Below, piece after piece: positions 41,661 to 49,228 of a DNA stretch of 64,000 nucleotides; position 1 is the stretch's first letter; each line of letters opens with the position of its first letter. Made by a program: the position numbers and the translations under genes. Source of the stretch: Paenibacillus spongiae. GTDB lineage: Bacteria > Bacillota > Bacilli > Paenibacillales > Paenibacillaceae. The stretch covers positions 3,614,501 to 3,678,500 of the forward strand of contig NZ_CP091430.1 in assembly GCF_024734895.1 (NCBI RefSeq), given 5' to 3'. The notes beneath the pieces are model-generated. The model was not told where the DNA came from. It did no database searches and worked only from the letters and a program-made list of their open reading frames with translations.

Positions 41661-43694
41661 ATGATTAACGCTCATGTGGGCGGGCATTGGCAGCGAATCC
41701 GGATGACTCCTAAGCTCGAACCAAGTGTTGGCGATTATGAGGCCCGCACCGCAGACGGAACAGCATACCGCATCCGGTTTAATAGCATTCAAGACAGCGG
41801 CAAGCTGAAACTGCCGGGCTTGGCACAGATGTGGAAGGTAGAGATAGAGATCCGGCCGGGCTCATCCAATGTTGTTGCCGGTGTTCAAGCTGAATTTCCG
41901 GCGGACCGAGGGATGAACTGCATCTGGAAGCCCCACCTGTCTCCGTCCGAAGGAATGACCATCGGGGACAAAGTGTTCCGATCACCGGCCATCGTGCTCG
42001 AGGATGCGGCGAGGCTTGCCGCACTCATCCCGGATCTGGACCATATGGAAAAGAACCGGATTATCCCGCACGTGATGGACTATGTGCAGGATCGGCACGC
42101 GCTCCTGTACGGCTGCTCGGATTACACGGAGAAAGGTCATGTCTACTATGAGCTGACGCCTGTTCCACGAAGTCTACCTGATAACGCCGATCAACTAGTT
42201 ATGAAGTTCTATTTCATGGAATGGAAAAAGTGCCCAAGCGTCACAAGAGATCTAAGACCGGTCGAACAAGCGTTATGGGCGCTTTACGGCGGCCCTCGCA
42301 TGGAAGTCGTTGGCTTGCCCGAGCTTCGTGAGCTGGAGACTTACGCCTCGCATACATACGCATGGGCGTTCGATCGCTGGAAGGATGTAACCTGGCAGCA
42401 GTTCGAGCTGAATGGAACGCAGGTCGGAGGCGTCGTCTTCATCGTCAAGGCGACGCAGAAGCCCGGACTCGGCCAGGAGAACGTCTGGCGCGAGCCGAAG
42501 AGCTTATGGAACCAAGCCTGGTTCTGCAGCCTGCGAAGCGCGTACGGGTACTACCTGTGGGGTCGGAACCGGGGCCGCCCGGACTGGATGGACAAAGCCC
42601 TGCTCGCGCTGGAATTCGCCCTTCAGGCGCCGCAGACCGACGGGCTGTTTCCAGGCTATTACGAAGCGGGTGAAGACCAGAGCTGGGATAGAGGACAATG
42701 GATCATGTCGCCGCCGAGGAGGCCGCCAGGGCATGCGGACTTCGTCCACTTGCCGGATTCCTCGTGGACATGCTGCTGGCTGTTGAAATGGTACCGCGAC
42801 TTGAAGCGGGACCGGCGCATTCTCGACTATGTCGAAGCGTATGTGAACCGGCTGCTGACGCTCCAGAGCGAAAACGGCAGTTTCCCCTCTTGGGTCCGTC
42901 CGGTATCAGGCGAAGTGTCCCCCTATTTGCAGGAAAGTCCGGAGTGCTCGCTCCATCTGATGCTTCTGTGCTTATGGAACGAGATCCGGCCGAATCGGAC
43001 GGTCCTGCAGGCGGCGGAGCGTACCGCTTCGTTCATCTCCGAGCGTATTCTGCTGACGGGACGATGGGAGGACTTCGAGACGTATTGGTCGTGCGCAAGC
43101 CAATGGGAGGGCAAGCAGCACGGGGAGCTTGACCGCCGCAGCGGTCTCTACAATCAATGCACGTTCGGCATGTATTGGACGGCGGAGGGCTTCAAGGAGC
43201 TGTACCGCGCCACCAGCAATCCCGTTTACTTGAACGAGGGGGAACGAGTGCTGGCGGAGCTGTCTCTATACCAGCAGCTATGGGAGCCTCCGTATTTTCC
43301 CGTGCCAACGTTGGGCGGCTTCGGCGTCATGAACAGTGACGACGAGTGGAACGACGCGCGCCAAAGTTTGTTCGCGCTTACATACTTCGATTATTATGCC
43401 TTGACCGGGAACTGGTCTTACCGGGCCAGAGGAGCATGGGCGATGAAGGCATCGTTCTATATGATGTACTGCCCGGAGAATCCGGTTGTGAAGCGGATGT
43501 TCGAGAAGGTGCATCCCCATTTCGATGAGGCTGATTACGGGTTCCATATGGAAAATTACAATCATCACGATGGCACGGCCGTTGACGGCATTGGCGAGTT
43601 TACGATATTCGACTGGGGGAACGGTGCCGCAGCCGCGTCGCTCGCGGAGCTCCTGTTCCGCCCGGATAACGACAAGGAGGACTCATTCGAATGA
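41661..43694 (+). CDS. Putative (alpha/alpha)6-toroid glycan-degrading enzyme, family unassigned
   Basis: 677 residues from ATG 41661 with only a weak GGCGG before it. The same frame is open and protein-like for about 25 codons upstream (FEWGDDPIENKIHATQIPSW), but contains no ATG, GTG or TTG, so the true start is uncertain. The N-third is beta-rich; the C-part has helical repeats typical of toroid glycosidases or lyases (SLRSAYGYYLWGRNRGRPDW, YVNRLLTLQSENGSFPSW). Aromatic content is high (about 25 Trp). No signal peptide. It overlaps the GH172 gene by 4 bp, so the two are translationally coupled. No catalytic residues assigned. Confidence 0.72.
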   Translation: MINAHVGGHWQRIRMTPKLEPSVGDYEARTADGTAYRIRFNSIQDSGKLKLPGLAQMWKVEIEIRPGSSNVVAGVQAEFPADRGMNCIWKPHLSPSEGMTIGDKVFRSPAIVLEDAARLAALIPDLDHMEKNRIIPHVMDYVQDRHALLYGCSDYTEKGHVYYELTPVPRSLPDNADQLVMKFYFMEWKKCPSVTRDLRPVEQALWALYGGPRMEVVGLPELRELETYASHTYAWAFDRWKDVTWQQFELNGTQVGGVVFIVKATQKPGLGQENVWREPKSLWNQAWFCSLRSAYGYYLWGRNRGRPDWMDKALLALEFALQAPQTDGLFPGYYEAGEDQSWDRGQWIMSPPRRPPGHADFVHLPDSSWTCCWLLKWYRDLKRDRRILDYVEAYVNRLLTLQSENGSFPSWVRPVSGEVSPYLQESPECSLHLMLLCLWNEIRPNRTVLQAAERTASFISERILLTGRWEDFETYWSCASQWEGKQHGELDRRSGLYNQCTFGMYWTAEGFKELYRATSNPVYLNEGERVLAELSLYQQLWEPPYFPVPTLGGFGVMNSDDEWNDARQSLFALTYFDYYALTGNWSYRARGAWAMKASFYMMYCPENPVVKRMFEKVHPHFDEADYGFHMENYNHHDGTAVDGIGEFTIFDWGNGAAAASLAELLFRPDNDKEDSFE

Positions 43695-44812
43695 GAGGAC
43701 TATTAAGCGGCATAAGCAAGCAGGGGAGCGGTATCCGCACCCGAAGGATATCCAGCTACGACCGGACGGGAGGCAACCGCGATTGCATCCGGATAGAGCC
43801 GGGCGAAACGGCAGTCATCGCCGACATGAAGGGGAGCGGGATCGTCAGACATATCTGGATCACGTTCCGCAGCGAAGACCCGTTCATGCGGCGCAACAGC
43901 ATCATCCGCATGTATTGGGACGGGGAGCGGCATCCGAGCGTAGAGGCGCCGCTTGGCGACTTTTTCGGGCAAGGTTGGGGAGAGGAATATTCCTTCCTGT
44001 CCTTGCCGATCGCAGCCGCGCCGAAGCAAGGACGGGCGCTAAACTGCTATTTCCCGATGCCCTTTCAGGAAGGGGCGAGGATCACGATCGAGAACGAATC
44101 GGAGGCCGCCTTCAGCAGCTTCTATTATTACATTGACTATGAGGAGCATGATTCCATTCCTGACGATGAAGCCCGCTTCCATGCCTGGTGGAACCGGGAG
44201 CAAACGGAGGCGCATCCGGCCGAAGGGGAGACGGAATGGGGCGTCGTCGCTCCGCAGGGAAACAATCTATCGGTACTTAATAACTATCTTTTCGCGGATA
44301 TCGCGGGAAAGGGTCATTTTGTCGGCTTGCAATACTTCGTGGACAATCCCGGACCGATGTGGTACGGGGAAGGCGACGATATGTGGCTGATCGACGGCGA
44401 GAGCTGGCCGGGCTCCTTGCACGGCACCGGAACGGAGGACTTCTTCAACAGCTCCTGGTGCCCGAACGAGCTGTACCAGCATCCTTACTTCGGCTATGCC
44501 CGCATTCCCGACAAGCTCGGCTGGATGGGACGCACGCACTGCTACCGTTTCTTCCTTGAAGACCCGGTTTACTTCGAGAAATCCCTTCACGCGAGCATCG
44601 AGCATGGACACGATAATAATTTGGCGCTTGATCTATGTACAGTCGCTTACTGGTACCAGACTGAGCCTCACCGCATTTTTCCTCCGTTCCCAAGCAAGTT
44701 CCTGAGAGAGAATCGGCCGGAGATTACCGTACGCGACGTTCACCGCTGGAGACATGAATGGCGACGGTCGATGGGAGGAAGCCCCCTGCTCTGGGGCAAC
44801 GAGATCAAATGA
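43691..44812 (+). CDS. GH172 (DUF2961) family glycoside hydrolase
   Basis: 373 residues from ATG 43691, overlapping the previous stop (ATGA). The family signatures are clear: SSYDRTGGNRDCIRIEPGET, GSGIVRHIWITF, GPMWYGEGDD and SLHGTGTEDFFNSSW. In GH172 the conserved glutamates of the GEGD and GTGTED motifs form the catalytic pair; here they are Glu227 and Glu249 (assignment by motif). Known members act on alpha-D-fructofuranosides and D-arabinofuranosides, usually as trimers or hexamers. No signal peptide. The presence with sulfatases suggests furanose side chains on the target glycan. Confidence 0.92.
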   Translation: MRGLLSGISKQGSGIRTRRISSYDRTGGNRDCIRIEPGETAVIADMKGSGIVRHIWITFRSEDPFMRRNSIIRMYWDGERHPSVEAPLGDFFGQGWGEEYSFLSLPIAAAPKQGRALNCYFPMPFQEGARITIENESEAAFSSFYYYIDYEEHDSIPDDEARFHAWWNREQTEAHPAEGETEWGVVAPQGNNLSVLNNYLFADIAGKGHFVGLQYFVDNPGPMWYGEGDDMWLIDGESWPGSLHGTGTEDFFNSSWCPNELYQHPYFGYARIPDKLGWMGRTHCYRFFLEDPVYFEKSLHASIEHGHDNNLALDLCTVAYWYQTEPHRIFPPFPSKFLRENRPEITVRDVHRWRHEWRRSMGGSPLLWGNEIK

Positions 44813-44870
44813 GAAGAAAATGGTACGTAATCCATAAAAAATGGAACTATTGGCGGACAATCACTCCCCT

Positions 44871-44895
44871 TACAATAGAAGAAGAAAGCGTTTTC
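44871..44895 (+). promoter_or_regulatory. Importer 2 promoter with cre-like operator
   Basis: TACAAT (44871-44876) has no good -35. GAAAGCGTTTTC (44884-44895), a CcpA/LacI-type palindrome with central CG, starts 8 bp later over the transcript start. The layout copies that at 27356-27381. Confidence 0.6.
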
Positions 44896-44921
44896 CATAC
44901 TAACCGGACGGGAGAGATAGC

Positions 44922-45881
44922 ATGCAGCAGCAGATAAGACCGCCCGTACAACAAGCTAGCGGGTTTGCCCCTCGCAAGGGGAGATTGTGGAAGGAGATTT
45001 GGAAGCACAAAGCCTTTTATTTGTTCATGCTGCCTGGCGTCGTCTGGTTTATCATTTTCGCCTATATACCGCTGTATGGACTGACGCTCGCTTTCAAGGA
45101 TTACCGGTTCGATCTGGGCATGTTCGGGAGCCCCTGGGCCGGATTCAAATACTTTCATGAGTTTTTCGTGTACTACCAGTTCAAGGAAATTATCCGCAAC
45201 ACGATCGTCATCAGCGTCCTGAAGCTGCTGATCGGCTTCCCTGCCCCGATCTTGCTCGCGATTCTGCTGAACGAAGTGCGTCACGCCTTGTTCAAGCGGA
45301 GCGTGCAAACAATCTCGTATTTGCCGCATTTCATCTCTTGGGTGGTTGTGGCGACCTTGATGATCCGGATCTTCACGCCGGACGGCGGACCAGTGAACGA
45401 ACTGATGGCTTCCTTCGGGATGGAACGCGTATTCTTCATGGGGGAGAAGGCGTACTTCTACCCGATGATCGTGCTCTCGGCGGTCTGGAAAGGCATCGGC
45501 TTCGGCTCTATTATTTACCTGGCCGCCATCGCCGGAATCGATCCGCAATTGTATGAAGCCGCACGAATCGATGGAGCGGGACGCTTCCGGCAAATTCTTC
45601 ATATTACGCTTCCGGGACTCAAGACGGTCGCCGTGACGCTCTTCATTCTGGATGTAGGCGGACTCATGTATGCCGGCTTCGAACAGCTGTATCTGCTTAG
45701 CAATCCGGCCGTCGCTTCCATAGGCACGATTCTGGATACCCACGTCATCCAATCCGGCCTGAAGCAAGGCAGATTCGGCTACGCGACAGCGGCAGGACTG
45801 TTCCAGAGCGTTATCGGTTTGATCCTAGTCCTGATCGTGAACCGCGTCAGCAAGCGGGTCAATGGCGTATCGATATGGTAA
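44922..45881 (+). CDS. CUT1 ABC sugar transporter permease, LplB-type (importer 2)
   Basis: 319 residues from ATG 44922 with GGGAGAG upstream. It has a hydrophilic N-terminal extension of about 30 residues, then six transmembrane segments. The EAA loop is YEAARIDGAGRFRQILHITLPGL. It is a paralogue of the permease at 27404 with the same family pattern (IPLYGLTLAFKDY, SPWAGFKYFHEF). First gene of the second importer operon; no ATPase gene is present here either. Confidence 0.94.
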   Translation: MQQQIRPPVQQASGFAPRKGRLWKEIWKHKAFYLFMLPGVVWFIIFAYIPLYGLTLAFKDYRFDLGMFGSPWAGFKYFHEFFVYYQFKEIIRNTIVISVLKLLIGFPAPILLAILLNEVRHALFKRSVQTISYLPHFISWVVVATLMIRIFTPDGGPVNELMASFGMERVFFMGEKAYFYPMIVLSAVWKGIGFGSIIYLAAIAGIDPQLYEAARIDGAGRFRQILHITLPGLKTVAVTLFILDVGGLMYAGFEQLYLLSNPAVASIGTILDTHVIQSGLKQGRFGYATAAGLFQSVIGLILVLIVNRVSKRVNGVSIW

Positions 45882-45891
45882 GGAGGACAAC

Positions 45892-46782
45892 ATGAGAAAC
45901 AGGTGGACTTTTTTCGACGGATTCATCTATGCCGCATTGCTCATTCTATCGCTGACCACACTTTATCCCTTCATCTATGTCATCGCCTATTCATTAAACG
46001 ACGGCATGGACTCCATGCGTGGAGGCATATACATGTGGCCGCGGAAATTTACATTGGAGAACTATATCACCGTTCTGCAGGACGTAAAGATCTTGCGGGC
46101 TTATTGGATCACGATATCCCGAACGGTAGTCGGTACGGTGCTGCATGTCTTCCTGAACGCCTTGTTTGCATACGCGCTTACGAAGCATTCGGTACCCGGG
46201 CGGAAATTTTTCATCCTGCTCATCTTCCTGCCGGTGCTGTTCAATGCCGGGTTCATTCCGAATTTCATTCTGTACCGTGAGCTCGGTCTGATCAATACGT
46301 TCTGGGTCTACATCATCCCGTCGCTGTACAGCTTCTTCCACATCCTCATTCTGAGGACCTTCTTCGACCAGCTCCCCGAAGGGCTGATCGAGTCGGCACG
46401 GATCGACGGCTGCAATGAATTCGGCATCTATTTTCGCATCATCCTGCCGCTATCGGGGCCGGTCATGGCGACCATCTCGCTGTTCGTCGGCGTCGGTCAC
46501 TGGAACGACTGGTTTACCGGCACGTTCTATGTCAATGACGAGAACCTGATCCCGGTACAGACGCTGCTCCAGCAGCTGCTCACGCAATCCCAAGCGCTGG
46601 CGGAAGCGGCAAGCGGCTCGAATAGCTCGGCATCCGCCCAGTTTGCCGATACGCTGACAACGACGCCGGAGTCGCTGCGCATGTCGACGCTTGTCATCGC
46701 CGTCCTGCCGATTATGTGCGTGTACCCGTTTCTTCAGCGCTATTTCGTCAAGGGCGCCATGCTCGGTTCGATCAAAGGATAA
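45892..46782 (+). CDS. CUT1 ABC sugar transporter permease, YtcP-type (importer 2)
   Basis: 296 residues from ATG 45892, chosen because AAGGAGG ends 5 bp before it; the frame is open to 45862 inside the previous gene. Six transmembrane segments, EAA motif IESARIDGCNEFGIYFRIIL, C-terminal VYPFLQRYFVKGAMLGSIKG. It pairs with the preceding permease. Confidence 0.94.
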   Translation: MRNRWTFFDGFIYAALLILSLTTLYPFIYVIAYSLNDGMDSMRGGIYMWPRKFTLENYITVLQDVKILRAYWITISRTVVGTVLHVFLNALFAYALTKHSVPGRKFFILLIFLPVLFNAGFIPNFILYRELGLINTFWVYIIPSLYSFFHILILRTFFDQLPEGLIESARIDGCNEFGIYFRIILPLSGPVMATISLFVGVGHWNDWFTGTFYVNDENLIPVQTLLQQLLTQSQALAEAASGSNSSASAQFADTLTTTPESLRMSTLVIAVLPIMCVYPFLQRYFVKGAMLGSIKG

Positions 46783-46852
46783 TCATTTCATCTGCTTGTT
46801 AGCGGGGAAATATTATCATACAATCAGAAGGTTTACAGAGGAGGAATAGAAG

Positions 46853-48535
46853 TTGTCCAGAGGGGTATGGAAAGGGACGAAAAGTATTCTGGCGCTCATC
46901 TTGACGATGAGCGTCGTGCTTGCCGGCTGCGGCGGTGCGGATACGGGCTCGGAGAGCCCGGCTAATTCGAAGGGCAATGACACAAGCTCAACCGACAAGC
47001 CTAAGGACGTTACGTTGACTGTTATGGCCAACTGGCCGGGCGCGGATGCGTTCATTTCGAAGGATCAAGAGAACAATCCGATTGCAAAGGCGATCAAGGA
47101 GAAGACGGGCGTCACGCTGAAGATTGAAGTGACCAAAGTATCGACCGTTGAGAAATTGAACACGATGTTCGCCACCGGAGATTTGCCCGACATCTATGTG
47201 GGACCCGCGTGGGGCGAAGAGCTGAACATTATGAAGAAGGCCGCCGAACAGGGTCAAATTCTCGACATCACGACCCAGTTGAGCAAGTACCCGACGCTAA
47301 CGATGAACGTCAGTCAAGAGTTTATGCCCAAAGATATTTACGACGCCTATCACAGCTTCGGAGACAAACAGTACTTCATGTATAATCGCTACCCGGCCAA
47401 GCCGGAGGATATCAAGGACTGGCTCCATGGCTTGTTCGTGCGTAAGGACATCGCGGACAAGGTCGTGGTCGATCCGAAAAGCGTGCATACGCCGGAGCAG
47501 CTGTACGATTTTCTAAAGAAGATCAAGGACGCGAATATTCAAGAGAAGGGCAAGACGATCATTCCGCTCGGGTCTAACGCCAACGGATGGGCCCTTTATC
47601 TGACGAACAAGATGTTCTACAATTTCACCACCTTCAAGATTGAGAACGGGATCGCGCAGCACAGCTTTATGACACCGGAAGTCGAGAAGCAAATTCTGTA
47701 TCAGCGCAAATTGATTGCCGAGGGGTTAATCGATCCGGAGGCGTATACGCAAACGACAGCCATCGCCGACGAGAAAGCGCTGCAAGGCCGCTACGCCGTA
47801 ATAGCCGCGCACTTGTACAATCTGATCAACCGCAAGGTCATCTCGACGGTGGAGAAGGACAATCCCAATGCCGTCTACGTGCCGCTAGGACCGCTCAACA
47901 ATGCAGACGGCGATCCGTACCGCCATACGGTCAAGGCCGAGGGAGACAATCTGGTCGCGCTGATGAAGGGAAACAAAGATCCGGAAGCTTCCATGCGCGT
48001 GCTGAATTTCCTCGCTTCGGACGAAGGCTGGATGCTGGCCAACTACGGTGTCGAAGGCGTGCATTACGAAATGGCCGATGGCAAGCCGGTGGCTAAGAAG
48101 GAATGGATCGACAAGGAAAAAGACGCTTCTGGCACGCTGCTCCAAGAAGGCTTCGGAAACCAGAGCATCTATACGTTCATGGCGGGCCAGAACCGTACAT
48201 TCTCGCTGGCCGGCGGCCCTTATGGCCATCAGTTCGACGAGACGTATAAGCGCATCACCGAAGCGCAGAAGATTATGCGCAAGAACGGCGTCGAGCTGCT
48301 TCAGGGGCGCAATCCGGTGCTGACAGAATTCACAGGTTTCGACAAGCTGAAGCCGCTGCTCGAGCAGGTTGACGCGGTCACTAAGCAGGCGTATTACGCC
48401 AAGACGGAAGACGAGGCTATGGGGCTCATCAACAACCTAAGAGGCGAACTGGAGAAAGCGGGCATTCACGAGTTGGAGAAGTGGGCCGCCGAGGAAGACA
48501 AGAAAAGTCCGTTTACGAAGTATAAAACCGAGTAA
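46853..48535 (+). CDS. Extracellular sugar-binding lipoprotein (importer 2)
   Basis: 560 residues from TTG 46853 with AGGAGG about 9 bp upstream. The signal peptide ends in the lipobox LAGC (Cys26). The rest is the two-lobed binding fold of LplA-like proteins, of the usual length, with LIDPEAYTQTTA in the hinge part. It captures an oligosaccharide for the permeases encoded just upstream. It is intact, unlike its paralogue at 29298, so importer 2 should be functional. Confidence 0.94.
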   Translation: MSRGVWKGTKSILALILTMSVVLAGCGGADTGSESPANSKGNDTSSTDKPKDVTLTVMANWPGADAFISKDQENNPIAKAIKEKTGVTLKIEVTKVSTVEKLNTMFATGDLPDIYVGPAWGEELNIMKKAAEQGQILDITTQLSKYPTLTMNVSQEFMPKDIYDAYHSFGDKQYFMYNRYPAKPEDIKDWLHGLFVRKDIADKVVVDPKSVHTPEQLYDFLKKIKDANIQEKGKTIIPLGSNANGWALYLTNKMFYNFTTFKIENGIAQHSFMTPEVEKQILYQRKLIAEGLIDPEAYTQTTAIADEKALQGRYAVIAAHLYNLINRKVISTVEKDNPNAVYVPLGPLNNADGDPYRHTVKAEGDNLVALMKGNKDPEASMRVLNFLASDEGWMLANYGVEGVHYEMADGKPVAKKEWIDKEKDASGTLLQEGFGNQSIYTFMAGQNRTFSLAGGPYGHQFDETYKRITEAQKIMRKNGVELLQGRNPVLTEFTGFDKLKPLLEQVDAVTKQAYYAKTEDEAMGLINNLRGELEKAGIHELEKWAAEEDKKSPFTKYKTE

Positions 48536-48540
48536 AGAGG

Positions 48541-48569
48541 AAATAGCGGAACGTCATGTTCCGCTATTT
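48541..48569 (+). terminator. Terminator-like hairpin, also a unit of a local repeat family
   Basis: The 12-bp perfect stem AAATAGCGGAAC/GTTCCGCTATTT (48541-48552 with 48558-48569) ends the importer 2 operon; the T tail is short. The TAGCGGA...TCCGCTA form recurs in the repeats that follow. Confidence 0.75.
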
Positions 48570-48683
48570 GCTTAATGTTCGAATTCTCACGAAATTCAAG
48601 CGTGTTGATTAACCATAAAATTGAAAAAACGCCTATTTGGGTAGTGATTTGTACCCCTATAACAACCGACGAATGATGAAGTG

Positions 48684-48855
48684 AGCGGATCTGATTTCCG
48701 GATGGTTCGTCCCTATAAGGTGATTGTCACAGATAACGGATTCCATGTCCGTGTACCATGTAATGTAGGTGGGCTGGACTTGTAACGGACACCAGAGATG
48801 TTATTGTTGAATACCGAGCCGAATTGGAGAGGTGGCGGACACCAGAGACGTTATT
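48684..48855 (+). repeat. 172-bp direct repeat, copy A
   Basis: It begins AGCGGATCTGATTTCCGG and ends CAGAGACGTTATT. It is closely similar along its length to copy B. Inside are shorter units of the form (T)AACGGA or AGCGGA followed by TCCG, spaced about 40-60 bp. Confidence 0.85.
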
Positions 48856-48895
48856 CATGCGATTATCGGAGGGAGTGCGGTCATTTGGTGCGAAT

Positions 48896-49067
48896 AGCGG
48901 ATCTGATGTCCGGATGGTTCGTCCCTAAAAGGTGTTTGTCACAAATAGCGGATTCCATGTCCGTAGCCCGTGTAATGTAGGTGGGCTGGACTTGTAACGG
49001 ACATCGGATGCACTACTGTTGAATACCGATCCGAAATGGAGAGGTGGCGGAGACCAGAGACGTTATT
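48896..49067 (+). repeat. 172-bp direct repeat, copy B
   Basis: Same length as copy A, from AGCGGATCTGATGTCCGG to CAGAGACGTTATT, with scattered substitutions and no net length change. No coding frame is supported in either copy. Confidence 0.85.
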
Positions 49068-49228
49068 AATCGGAGGAAATGATAACAAATACAGGCCTAT
49101 TGATTAGGCACAAAATGGTAGAAGACGATTTAGCGAACAACCTAGTCTTCCGAAAAACCATTATCCGGTTAATCAACAGGTCTGCACGAAATAAAACGTT
49201 TAGTATGCGACGGAAAGAAGGGGATCCA

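Noticed and set aside
44847-45767. 306-codon open frame on the minus strand opposite the importer 2 permease
   Set aside because: Antisense shadow of a well-supported permease; composition is His, Asp and Gln rich without any motif.
48684-49067. CRISPR array
   Set aside because: There are only two long imperfect repeats of 172 bp, no short regular repeats with unique spacers, and no cas genes.
49079-49228. N-terminal extension of the alpha-mannosidase by 50 codons
   Set aside because: It has no usable ribosome binding site and runs into the end of repeat copy B; ATG 49229 has a good site and starts at the conserved domain.
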